NCBI GenBank assembly: GCA_910587085.1
Contig: CAJUMC010000016.1
Location: forward strand, 1-54,513
Length of the DNA: 54,513 nt
Reading direction: 5' to 3'
Origin: an uncultured Lachnospiraceae bacterium
Lineage (GTDB): Bacteria; Bacillota; Clostridia; Lachnospirales; Lachnospiraceae
Shown here one piece after another: positions 15,518-23,389 of the stretch. The translations under genes and the position numbers were made by a program. How positions within the stretch are numbered: position 1 is the stretch's first letter; the number at the start of each line of letters is the position of its first letter. The notes under the pieces were generated by a model. It did no database searches and had not been told where the DNA came from. It saw only the letters and a program-made list of their open reading frames with translations.

Positions 15518-16081
15518 ATGGGCAAACAACCAGATTTCCCGTTTGACATGACGGGCTACACCTGCTTCTCCATTATTAACTGTCCTGTGGAGCAGGCAAT
15601 TCAGCTTTTGGAGGAGTACCCAGGTATATGTGCCGCGGAGGACAGAATCCCATTCTCCTTTCAAATTGCCGCCCTCCCGGAGGATGCAAAGTGGACTCTT
15701 CTGCGCTGGCCTGAGCCGGGGAGATTTTATGATCTGATGAACCTGACCGTATGGCTGATGGGGTATCGTGCCGGTCTGGGCGGGGAGAATCCGATTTTTG
15801 CCGCCCTTCCGCCGGAAGAACGGGCTGCGGAAGGTCCGTTTCTGGCTAGGCTTGATTACGACAATCCGTTCGGCGATTCCGTGCTGGGTTTCTGGCAAAA
15901 CTGGAGCTTCGATTATAAAATACCGGGAGAGAAACTGCGCTGGATTGGTGAGGATGTGTTCCCGCAGGAGTATTTCTTTAACGGCCGCGGTTATTCTTCC
16001 ACCGGCTTTCAGCTGGAGTGGCTGAAAAATCCGGAACGGATTCCGGACTGGGCGGAGTGTTCCATACCGATGGAAAGATAG
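15518..16081 (+). CDS. Hypothetical protein
   Basis: 187 residues, no signal peptide or membrane segment. Aromatic-rich, with features such as FSIINCPVEQAIQLLEEYPG, WTLLRWPEPGRFYDLMNLT and DNPFGDSVLGFWQNWSFDY. TAAGGAGTG lies before the ATG. Its codon use matches the surrounding genome. The family is not recognised. The same frame stays open for 64 codons beyond its TAG (to 16276), giving an Ala/Glu/Arg-rich helical peptide; this may be chance or an old longer version of the gene. Confidence 0.65.
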   Translation: MGKQPDFPFDMTGYTCFSIINCPVEQAIQLLEEYPGICAAEDRIPFSFQIAALPEDAKWTLLRWPEPGRFYDLMNLTVWLMGYRAGLGGENPIFAALPPEERAAEGPFLARLDYDNPFGDSVLGFWQNWSFDYKIPGEKLRWIGEDVFPQEYFFNGRGYSSTGFQLEWLKNPERIPDWAECSIPMER

Positions 16082-16421
16082 CATATTTTCAAGAGGATAA
16101 ATTTTCCGGGGGCATGTCTGAAAAAAGTTCCCGGGCAGGAATCGAAAGCGGAACCTGCGGTCCGGGAAAGAGGTGCGGAGGCGGAGAGGCAGCTCCGGCA
16201 GTCAATCGCGAAGATAACCCTGACGGCGATAGCGCATGAGGAAGAGTTGCAGGGCACCATGCCGAGAGAATCATAAGCCGGCATGTGATCATTTATTGCT
16301 TTCCGCCGGTAATCATTGATTTATTCCGAGTCTTTGCGCATGGAACTTGGGGAAATGAGCTGATGTGGGCGGTGGATAATTGCTTTAAAATAACTCCCGG
16401 TTTTCTGCGGAGTTGAACAGA
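16082..16421. other. Gap with possible coding relics
   Basis: No intact gene. Two readings look protein-like but lack starts: 16082-16276 in the frame of the upstream gene, and about 16240-16413, ending in FRVFAHGTWGNELMWAVDN and a TGA. Neither is recognised. Confidence 0.3.
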
Positions 16422-16577
16422 ATGAAAAAGAGCTGTTCGAAGGGAAGGAGATTCGCGGGGGAAAAGATTCCAAAGGAAGGAGATTTGAAGGGGGAGAGCC
16501 GAAAGGAAGGAGATTTGAAGGGGGAGAGCCGAAAGGAAGGAGATTCGATAAAGAAGATTCGAAGAGAAGAGATTTGA
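16422..16577 (+). CDS. Possible 51-residue repeat peptide
   Basis: ATG at 16422 opens a frame through the purine-rich repeat, encoding MKKSCSKGRR and then copies of the decapeptide KEGDLKGESR before a TGA at 16575. No good ribosome site precedes it. I list it because other repeats in this window are coding; it may equally be noncoding. Confidence 0.2.
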   Translation: MKKSCSKGRRFAGEKIPKEGDLKGESRKEGDLKGESRKEGDSIKKIRREEI

Positions 16578-16630
16578 AGGGAAGGAGAGCCGAAAGGAAA
16601 GAGATTTGAAAGGGAAAGGGATTCAAAGGT
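16441..16630 (+). repeat. Purine-only 30-base repeats resembling ribosome-binding sites
   Basis: Two perfect 30-base copies (16475-16504, 16505-16534) of a unit starting GGAAGGAGATTTGAAG, flanked by several decayed copies that continue almost to the start codon at 16640. Each contains AAGGAGAT, a perfect anti-16S match. The tract is nearly all A and G on the plus strand. Confidence 0.8.
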
Positions 16631-16639
16631 AAGAAAATC

Positions 16640-17086
16640 ATGATAGAACGGAACACTTTTCAAAAGATTATGGATGAAAACGGGCAGCGTCTTCCTCTGC
16701 TGACTCTTGATGAGTTTTTCGAAGGAAATCAGGAGGAGGATTCCATTGCTCCGAACCAATGCGATTTTGGCCGTCCGTCATTGGCTGAAATATGGGATAT
16801 GATGAAACGGATTGAGAAAATGCCGGATATGGCATGGGTTCGTGTCACTTTACATGATGATACGGAAATTATGGAATATGACGGAAAGAAGGTATTGAAC
16901 CTCTGCGGAGATGGAATCGTAGTGTGTACATCCGTGACGGCGCCGGAACTCGAAGAACTGGCGGACTGCGAATGGCTGTGTTCCGGCGGAGCGGAGGAAT
17001 GGGATCCCCGGGAGCTGGATTCCTTATTTTCCTGCATACCGCCTGTACCGGACGGTTTTCGATGTTTTGAGATTGTGTGGGATTGA
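16640..17086 (+). CDS. Hypothetical acidic protein
   Basis: 148 residues, strongly acidic, cytoplasmic. It begins MIERNTFQKIMDENGQRLPL and contains PSLAEIWDMMKRIEKMPDMA and DDTEIMEYDGKKVLNLCGDG. Small acidic proteins of this size in such islands are sometimes immunity proteins, but no toxin is adjacent and I do not recognise the family. AAAGGTAAG lies about 8 bases before the ATG. The immediately preceding repeat supplies several more such sites. Confidence 0.6.
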   Translation: MIERNTFQKIMDENGQRLPLLTLDEFFEGNQEEDSIAPNQCDFGRPSLAEIWDMMKRIEKMPDMAWVRVTLHDDTEIMEYDGKKVLNLCGDGIVVCTSVTAPELEELADCEWLCSGGAEEWDPRELDSLFSCIPPVPDGFRCFEIVWD

Positions 17087-17189
17087 GCAGAGAGTATAAT
17101 ATTGGTATAATAATACTGAATTTATCATTTTAGGAATAAAGCTTAATGTATTTTGTATAAAAACATGCAATAAGTAATTTGGGTTTTGA

Positions 17190-17539
17190 ATCGCAGAGAC
17201 AGGGGGAAGAAGCTCTGACGGTGCGTGGATCGGTGAGGTAAATTTTCATTACACTGCCGGAAAGGATTGGCGGGATATGGGGATTGTGATCTTTGCCCCT
17301 TTCCGGGGAAAGGCTATGCTGTTCCCGCTCTAAAGCAGTTGCTTGACCATGCGTTTTATGACTGTCATGTACCCCGGGCACACAATGAATTTGAGGCTGC
17401 CCGGAACGAGGTGCCTGCATGGGAAACCCACCGTAAGGCAGGTTTTAGGGAACCGGGCGTGGAGGACGAAATTCCCCATGTGATGGTTACAAGAGAGGAT
17501 TATTTGGCGGATGATGCCGAAAAAGCTTTTCCGTCGTGA
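17190..17539 (+). pseudogene. GNAT acetyltransferase, 5'-truncated and frameshifted
   Basis: In one frame DGAWIGEVNFHYTAGKDWRD and MGIVIFAPFRGK read as the middle of a GNAT N-acetyltransferase with the acetyl-CoA binding RGKGYA loop. In the middle of that loop (near 17310) the frame shifts, and the next frame continues GKGYAVPALKQLLDHAFYDC and ends with ETHRKAGFREPGVEDEIPHV, the usual GNAT tail. Upstream the frame is closed by a TGA at 17187-17189, so the N-terminal third is lost. Two independent defects make this a decayed gene. It resembles ribosomal-protein acetyltransferase relatives, but the target is unknown. Confidence 0.75.
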
Positions 17540-17646
17540 CCGGCAAGAGTAATGGGAGGAGCTGACTTTCTGTTGTGCATTTATCGTACAGGAATTAAAG
17601 TTTGCGAAAAAATCCGGATAAATCGCTGCCTGCAGAGAGGATAGAC

Positions 17647-18324
17647 ATGATGAAAGCAGTAATATTTGATATGTATGAAACGCTTATAACTCTTTTCGGA
17701 AGTCCTTTTTATTTTGTAAGACAGATGGCATCGGATGCGGATGTGGAGGAAGAGAAATTCCGGGAGATATGGCGCGCAGCAGAAACCGACAGGACGATCG
17801 GGAAAATGACTTTAGAAGAGGTTTTGGATAAGATACTTAAAACAAACAATTGTTATTCGGAGGCCAAGCGTGACCTTATTGTAAGTAAGCGTATCCGGAA
17901 CCGTGAAGAGGTGTTTGGACATTTACATAAAGATATAATACCGATGATAAGGGGGTTAAAGGAAAAGGGGCTGCGGATCGGATTGATAAGTAATTGCTTT
18001 TTAGAGGAAGCAACAGTAATTAAGAAGAGTATTTTGTATCCTTATTTTGATGCGGTATGTTTATCCTGCGATGAGAGGGTTAAAAAGCCGGACCTTGCCA
18101 TATATAAAAAGTGCCTGGAAAAGCTGAATGTACAAGCCGGAGACTGCCTGTATGTTGGCGATGGTGGGAGTGATGAATTGGAAGCTGCACAAATGGCAGG
18201 TATGGCAGCAGGGCAGGCTGTATGGTATTTAAAAGAAGGTAAAGACTGGCCCTCAAAGAGAAAGACAGCGTTTCCGCAGCTTGAAACGCCGCTGGATGTG
18301 TTAGCCATTCTTTCAGCACCATGA
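17647..18324 (+). CDS. HAD-superfamily hydrolase
   Basis: 225 residues. Motif I is IFDMYETL (nucleophile Asp in the first position, Tyr where phosphatases have a second Asp, as in haloacid dehalogenase-type members), motif II is LISN, the motif III Lys lies in KKPDLAIY and motif IV is VGDGGSDE. A helical cap of about 75 residues follows motif I. It could be a phosphatase or dehalogenase of a small metabolite. The start at 17647 is preferred because GAGAGG lies just before it; an upstream in-frame start at 17602 would add 15 unconserved residues. The DNA is AT-richer than the surrounding genes. Family certain, substrate unknown. Confidence 0.85.
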   Translation: MMKAVIFDMYETLITLFGSPFYFVRQMASDADVEEEKFREIWRAAETDRTIGKMTLEEVLDKILKTNNCYSEAKRDLIVSKRIRNREEVFGHLHKDIIPMIRGLKEKGLRIGLISNCFLEEATVIKKSILYPYFDAVCLSCDERVKKPDLAIYKKCLEKLNVQAGDCLYVGDGGSDELEAAQMAGMAAGQAVWYLKEGKDWPSKRKTAFPQLETPLDVLAILSAP

Positions 18325-18785
18325 CATATTCGATTTCTGCCGGTTTACGGCGTTATATGTAAAGAAGCGGTACGTGGAAGATGCGGTTGTCCCTGTTATG
18401 GAAGGAGAAGGGGACGGGGTGGGGTGGCTGGTTTTGCCGTGAAAAATAACAGGGGAATATATGCCGGTATTGATTATCCTGATTGCATGAAAGAGGAACA
18501 GTATGCAGCAGTAAGATTATACGGCCGAAAAAGAAAAATTACGTTTTAAGGAGTGTTGTACGGTTTCGGGACAATATTCAGATGGTACAGGGAAAGCAAT
18601 ATAGATGGTACAAGGAAGGCAATACAGATGGCCCAGGAAAAGCTTATTGCAGCGGTATAGTATGGTGCGAACATTTTATGTCTGAAAAGAATGCTGATAA
18701 TGCACGAAGAAAGTTATTGTTTTATAACTATAAAAGACTAAAAGATAAAGAATAAAAAATAATTATAATTTCAAGGAGGACGAAA
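18325..18785. other. Gap before uxaC
   Basis: The frame of the HAD gene stays open for 74 codons after its stop, ending in YAGIDYPDCMKEEQYAAVRL and a TAA at 18547; this looks like the tail of a lost gene. The rest holds a 23-base repeat and AT-rich DNA. A strong ribosome site for uxaC begins at about 18774. No clear promoter was found. Confidence 0.4.
18580..18648 (+). repeat. 23-base tandem repeat, three copies
   Basis: Units start at 18580, 18603 and 18626. The first two read AGATGGTACARGGAARGCAAT plus two bases; the third has diverged (AGATGGCCCAGGAAAAGC). Each contains an ATGG in a different reading frame because 23 is not a multiple of three. Confidence 0.8.
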
Positions 18786-20180
18786 ATGAAAACTTTTATG
18801 GGTGAGGACTTTGTTCTCAAAACCAAAACAGCACAGATCCTTTATAACAATTATGCAAAGGACATGCCGATCTTTGATTTCCACTGCCACTTAAACGTCG
18901 AGGAGATCTACAATGACAAGAAATTTTCCTCCATCACCGAGGCCTGGCTCGGCGGCGACCATTACAAATGGCGGCTGATGCGCGAGATGGGCGTGGATGA
19001 AAGCTATATCACAGGCGATAAGAGCGACTATGAGAAGTTTTTAAAATACGCCGAAGTGATGCCTTACGCGATCGGCAATCCGATTTTCCACTGGACGCAT
19101 CTGGAGCTGCGCCGCTATTTCGGCATCGAAGAAATCCTATCGCCGAAAACTGCGGAGTCGATTTTCAGCCGCGCGAACGAGAAGCTTCAGACGCTGACGG
19201 CGCGCAGGCTGATTACCATGAGCAATGTGAAGAAGCTTTTTACGACGGACGATCCGATTGACGATCTGCATTTCCATAAGCTGCTCAAGGAGGACAAAAG
19301 TTTTGAGGTCGAAGTCGGCCCGGCGTTCCGGCCGGACAAGGCGATCAATATTGAGCTGCCGGCTTATGTGCCTTACATAGCAAAGCTTTCGGATGCTGCC
19401 GGCATAAAGATTGACGGTGTTGAAAGTCTGTGCGAAGCGCTTGCCAGACGCATCGAATATTTTGACAGCGTCGGCTGCGTGTGCTCCGATCATGCGCTTG
19501 ATACGGTGATGTTCCTGCCGGCCACTGCGGAACAGGTGGACAGGATTGTAAAGAAAGCGCTTGCGGGCGAAGCGCTGACCCGCGAGGAAATTGAGCAGTA
19601 CAAGGGTTATATTCTTGTGCATCTCGGCAGGCAGTATGCGCGTCTGCACTGGGTGCAGCAGTACCATATCGGCGCCCTGCGCAACAATTCTTCGAGAAAT
19701 ATGGGGCAGCTCGGCCCGGATACGGGTTTTGACGCGATTGAGGATCAGAACTATGCAAAGAAGCTCTCCATGCTGCTCGATACGCTCGATTCCACCGACG
19801 AGCTGCCGAAAACCATACTCTATTGTTTAAATCCGAGGGACAACGAAGTTCTGGCGACGCTGATAAACTGCTTCCAGCAGGGCGGAACCGTCGGAAAGAT
19901 GCAGTTCGGTTCAGCGTGGTGGTTCAACGATCAGAAGGACGGTATGGAGCGGCAGCTTATGGCGCTCTCGCAGGTCGGCCTGATCAGCAAATTTGTCGGG
20001 ATGCTGACCGACAGCCGCAGCTTTCTTTCTTACACGCGCCACGAATATTTCCGGAGGATTCTCTGCAGTATGCTGGGAAATCTGATGGAGGAGGGCGAGT
20101 ACCCGGATGAAGTGGCGTTTGTCGGCGGGATTGTGCAGGATATCTGCTATAATAATGCGATAAATTATTTCAGAAAATAA
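18786..20180 (+). CDS. uxaC: Glucuronate/galacturonate isomerase
   Basis: 464 residues, the normal UxaC length. It belongs to the amidohydrolase-like TIM-barrel family. PIFDFHCHLNVEEI near residues 27-40 carries the metal-binding HxH; WLGGDHYKWRLMR, VCSDHALD and GMLTDSRSFLSYTRHEYFRR are family hallmarks. It converts D-glucuronate to D-fructuronate and D-galacturonate to D-tagaturonate, providing the substrate of UxaB encoded upstream. The start follows AAGGAGGACG. It is separated from the other hexuronate genes by unrelated and broken genes, so the locus seems to have been split by insertions. Confidence 0.95.
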   Translation: MKTFMGEDFVLKTKTAQILYNNYAKDMPIFDFHCHLNVEEIYNDKKFSSITEAWLGGDHYKWRLMREMGVDESYITGDKSDYEKFLKYAEVMPYAIGNPIFHWTHLELRRYFGIEEILSPKTAESIFSRANEKLQTLTARRLITMSNVKKLFTTDDPIDDLHFHKLLKEDKSFEVEVGPAFRPDKAINIELPAYVPYIAKLSDAAGIKIDGVESLCEALARRIEYFDSVGCVCSDHALDTVMFLPATAEQVDRIVKKALAGEALTREEIEQYKGYILVHLGRQYARLHWVQQYHIGALRNNSSRNMGQLGPDTGFDAIEDQNYAKKLSMLLDTLDSTDELPKTILYCLNPRDNEVLATLINCFQQGGTVGKMQFGSAWWFNDQKDGMERQLMALSQVGLISKFVGMLTDSRSFLSYTRHEYFRRILCSMLGNLMEEGEYPDEVAFVGGIVQDICYNNAINYFRK

Positions 20181-20322
20181 ACCGTTTCCAAGGCTTATTT
20201 TCCGGGGCAAAGTCTTAAAAGCTTATTTTCGGAATTGCGGTTCAGTCCATCAAAGCCCTGGCCAGCAGGGCACCCGGGAGGAACCGCCCGCATCAGCTCC
20301 GGTTCAGCCGCAGCAGGGCCGG

Positions 20323-20414
20323 GAGCCGGTTTCCGGGTATCCGGGGATTTCTTTCCAGCACCTGGCGGGAGAACTCGTCCGACGCCGAGCCGGCTGCGGG
20401 TATCCGGGGATTTC
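20323..20414 (+). repeat. Spaced direct repeat, about 28 bases, 63-64 apart
   Basis: GAGCCGG plus CGGGTATCCGGGGATTTC occurs at 20323-20351 and again at 20387-20414; the 18-base core (20334-20351 and 20397-20414) is identical. Confidence 0.7.
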
Positions 20415-20685
20415 AGAGGGGGATGCAGCTGCAGCCGGCGAACCTCGCGGCAATGGAACCATGGTTTCCGATACCTGGGGAAGGAACCGGAAATTCCTCT
20501 CAAGGCTGATAACTACTGATATCTACAGATATATTAATGTCAGCAGTTGTCAGCCATATCGGTTTGATATTATGCATCAGGAAGAAAGACCGGACGGAAT
20601 AAAGGTTCCTGGCTGTCCGGAAGCAGGCAGCCGTAAAAAAGTATTTTTAATAAGCCGTCTTAACAAGCCGGTGTACAAAACAGTC

Positions 20686-20714
20686 TTGAAATATAACAGG
20701 AATTGCGATATAAT
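20686..20714 (+). promoter_or_regulatory. Strong promoter with no gene directly after it
   Basis: TTGAAA at 20686-20691 and TATAAT at 20709-20714 with a 17-base spacer. The next start codon is at 21075. Confidence 0.6.
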
Positions 20715-21074
20715 AGACCGGAGTCATGGTGCCTGTATTAAAATATTAAGATGATACATAAAGTTGGCATTTTCATGAGAAGAAAGACAGCTTGGTATCC
20801 GCATAAAAAGGAATTGTTTCAGGGCGCATTGCTTCTGTGAATATAGCTTCTTTTATTGCCTCTTTTCCCGGGTTTTGCAAAACAACATGGAAAAGCAAAG
20901 CACATAAAGGCAAAGTGCAAAGCAGCAGAATCATAAGACGAATCCGAATGTGCCGGGATAATGTTATATATTAGAGAATATTTAAGACCAGAAAGATAAA
21001 GAAAAATCGGGTTACAAAAGGCCAGAAGCACTATTAATATTTTTGCAGTTTTGAAGAAGCAAAAGGAGGCAGTC

Positions 21075-21335
21075 ATGTTCGGATTCCTGAAAAAGGTCGG
21101 AAAAGTGAATCGGCTCGAGAAGATTGCTCAGGAGCTCGAAATGAACATGTCAAACAATTACAAGGATGCGGCGCAGGAAAATTTCCGGGAATTTGAGCAG
21201 ACCCTGGATGCTATGGAAACGGCCGGAGAGATCAGCGGGGCGCAGGCTTCCGCGTATCGCCAGAAGCTCTCTGCATATAGGCAGAAGCTGAAAAATTATA
21301 CGCACAAAGATCAGAAGGTGACATGGATGCTGTGA
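21075..21335 (+). CDS. Small helical protein with heptad repeat
   Basis: 86 residues, charged and helical: MFGFLKKVGKVNRLEKIAQE at the start, then KDAAQENFREFEQTLDAMET. Near the end AYRQKLSAYRQKLK is a duplicated heptad, encoded by a 21-base duplication. The start is fixed by AAAGGAGGCAGTC directly before the ATG. The family is not recognised; no membrane segment. Its stop overlaps the start of the next small coiled-coil frame (21323), so the two would be translationally coupled partners. Confidence 0.65.
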   Translation: MFGFLKKVGKVNRLEKIAQELEMNMSNNYKDAAQENFREFEQTLDAMETAGEISGAQASAYRQKLSAYRQKLKNYTHKDQKVTWML

Positions 21336-21498
21336 AAAGCGATATCCTCCGGTTAATTCAGGAAAAATCAGGTTGTTTCAGGACGAATTCCGGTTAATTC
21401 AGGAAAAAATCCGGTTAATTCAGGACGAAATCCCGTTATTTCAGGAAAAAATCCAATTGATTCAGGACGAAATGAAGTTACTCCGCGACTATGCATAA
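21323..21498 (+). pseudogene. Small coiled-coil heptad-repeat protein, single-base frameshift
   Basis: A 21-base tandem repeat (six units, 21348-21472) encodes perfect heptads in one frame: RLIQEKI, RLIQDEI, PLFQEKI, QLIQDEM, then KLLRDYA and TAA at 21496. The ATG at 21323 (MDAVKSDILRLIQEK) opens the neighbouring frame. The first repeat unit is 20 rather than 21 bases, having five A where the sister units have six; restoring that A gives one uninterrupted protein of about 58 residues with Leu at every heptad 'a' position and Ile/Phe/Met at 'd'. AAGGTGAC precedes the ATG, inside the end of the previous gene. It is either a sequencing error in a homopolymer or a recent mutation. Function unknown; dimerisation is the obvious property. 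Confidence 0.65.
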
Positions 21499-21603
21499 GG
21501 GAGCTTTTGTCCTGGTTTGTATTATCTATGATCGAGGTTTTCTGATTTATTTTGTTCTTATCTTATTTATTTTTGTCATTCCCGGAAAGAAAAATATTTC
21601 CCT

Positions 21604-22653
21604 ATGAAAAAACTGTTTTGGAAAGGAAAAGCTTTGGAGAATAAGTTTACCGTTTTAAAAAATTATTTCGGCTACGATGCTTTCCGTGAGGGGCAGGAGC
21701 TTTTGATTGACGCAATTCTGGCGGGGCGGGATGTGCTCGGGATCATGCCGACGGGCGCCGGAAAATCGGTATGCTATCAGGTGCCTGCGCTTCTGCTTCC
21801 CGGAATCACGCTCGTGATTTCGCCGCTGATCTCTCTGATGTCGGATCAGGTGCAGGCATTAAATCAGGCCGGGGTGCATGCGGCCTATATCAACAGTTCA
21901 CTGTCGGAGGGGCAGATTGCCAAGGCGCTTCGGCTGGCTTCGGAGGGGCGGTAAAGGATTATTTATGCGGCGCCGGAACGGCTGGAAACCGAAGGGTTTC
22001 TGCAGTTTGCCGAGCGGGCGGAGCTGTCGATGCTGACGGTGGACGAGGCACACTGCATTTCGCAGTGGGGGCAGGATTTCCGTCCGAGCTACTTAAAAAT
22101 CGTACAGTTTATCCGGCGGCTGCCCAAGCGCCCTGTCATCAGTGCGTTTACCGCAACAGCCACTGAGACGGTGAAGGAGGATATCGCCTGTGTTCTGGGA
22201 CTTGAGAGGCCCGAGGTGCTGGTTACGGGCTTTGACCGGAAGAATCTGTATTTTACCGTGGAAGCCTTGAGGGGGCAGCGGCAGAAGGATGCGTATGTAA
22301 CCGGCTATGTGAAGGAGCACCCGGATGAAAGCGGCATTATTTACTGCGCCACGAGAAAAAATGTTGAGAGTGTCCACGCGATGCTTCTGGAAGCCGGAAT
22401 ACCGGCCGCCAGATATCATGCCGGGCTGATGCCGGAGGAGCGCAGGCAGAATCAGGAGGATTTCACCTACGACCGAAAGCCGGTAATGGCGGCCACCAAC
22501 GCCTTCGGAATGGGAATTGACAAATCCAGTATACGCTATGTGCTTCATTATAATATGCCGCAGAGTATGGAAAACTATTATCAGGAGGCAGGGCGGGCAG
22601 GACGCGACGGCGGGGCTAGAAATGAAGAAAAAACGGAAGGGCGGGAGAAATGA
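21604..22653 (+). pseudogene. recQ: RecQ-type helicase, nonsense mutation and truncated C-terminus
   Basis: The N-terminus reads as RecQ (NYFGYDAFREGQELLI, Walker A MPTGAGKSVCYQ, PLISLMSDQV). An in-frame TAA at 21952 interrupts EGR-x-RIIYAAPERLE, where relatives have a Tyr or Lys codon. The same frame resumes with the DEAH box as VDEAHCISQWGQDFRPSY, TATATETV, NLYFTVE, IYCATRK, FGMGIDK and YYQEAGRAGRDGG. Directly after that motif the sequence changes to ARNEEKTEGREK and stops. The zinc-binding, winged-helix and HRDC parts are missing; the protein has about 350 codons instead of 500-700. The truncation point coincides with a purine-rich short repeat. This copy is very unlikely to be functional. 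Confidence 0.85.
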
Positions 22654-22710
22654 AGGGCGGGAGAAATAAGAAAGAAATGGAGAAATGAAGGGCGGGAGAA
22701 CTGAAGGAAG
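22625..22710 (+). repeat. 16-base purine-rich repeat at the recQ truncation point
   Basis: GAAGGGCGGGAGAAAT or a close variant recurs three times with shorter fragments (GGAGAAAT, GAAGGAAGAACT) between. It starts within the last codons of the broken recQ frame. Confidence 0.7.
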
Positions 22711-22797
22711 AACTGAATACCGAAGGCCGGCAAAACGGCTTGGAGAAGGCCGAAGGGGAAGCCGTGAGAGCAAAGAAACCAGAGGTGGAATCGAAGC

Positions 22798-22826
22798 TTG
22801 TCAATTGGGCTCCGATCTGATATAAT
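22798..22826 (+). promoter_or_regulatory. Sigma-A promoter for the DUF3592-like gene
   Basis: TTGTCA at 22798-22803 and TATAAT at 22821-22826, spacer 17, 45 bases before the start codon. Confidence 0.7.
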
Positions 22827-22870
22827 TTTGCTGTAATTAAAATCTGTTTATCGGAGAAGGGAGTTTTGTA

Positions 22871-23296
22871 ATGAAAAAGGTACTTATCTGTCTTGGTGTA
22901 ATGGTGCTTTTTATTGTGGCTGCTGTGGTGCTGAAAAAGCCGGCGGAAAACGCGAAGCTGGATTACACCAAGGTAAAGGCGCGCGTGGTCAGTTCAGAGT
23001 CAAGGCAGAAGCGGATCAAGACAAGGTATTCTACCTCCTACCAGACCGTGTATGATGTTGTTTTAAGCTACGGAGGCAAGGAATATGAGCTGAAAAATGC
23101 ACATAATTCATATTCCTACCGCCCGGGCAGCGAGGTGACGGTTTATCTTGCCAACGGGAAGCTGTATGCCGACGAGGAAGGCGTGCGGAACGCTTCGCCT
23201 CTGGGCATTGCGCGCAGCGTTGCAATCGGCGGCGCGTTTCTTATGTTTATTGTATCCATGGTGATGCTGGCGAAGACGGGACAGAAAAAAGCCTAG
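22871..23296 (+). CDS. DUF3592-like membrane protein
   Basis: 141 residues with an N-terminal membrane helix (VLICLGVMVLFIVAAVVL) and a C-terminal one (GGAFLMFIVSMVMLA). Between them lies a beta-rich domain with YDVVLSYGGKEYEL and SYRPGSEVTVYLANGKLY, the arrangement of DUF3592-type proteins, whose function is not established. The extracytoplasmic domain of about 85 residues would sit between two helices. It has its own promoter and a GGGAG ribosome site, and is followed by a GNAT gene 93 bases later. Confidence 0.7.
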   Translation: MKKVLICLGVMVLFIVAAVVLKKPAENAKLDYTKVKARVVSSESRQKRIKTRYSTSYQTVYDVVLSYGGKEYELKNAHNSYSYRPGSEVTVYLANGKLYADEEGVRNASPLGIARSVAIGGAFLMFIVSMVMLAKTGQKKA

Positions 23297-23389
23297 CCGC
23301 CGGCAGAGTATCCGTACATATTGTCTGCACATATTGCTTGCTCAGCAGCAGAGCCTGCATGCACAAAGGCAGCATGGAAAAGAGGTAAA

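Larger units (their letters stand above)
20181..21074. other. Long gap after uxaC
   Basis: No convincing gene in either strand. It contains a direct repeat (20323-20414), a strong promoter candidate at 20686-20714 and an AT-rich 3' half. Because no start follows that promoter for 360 bases, a small RNA or a long leader for the next gene is possible. Confidence 0.5.
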
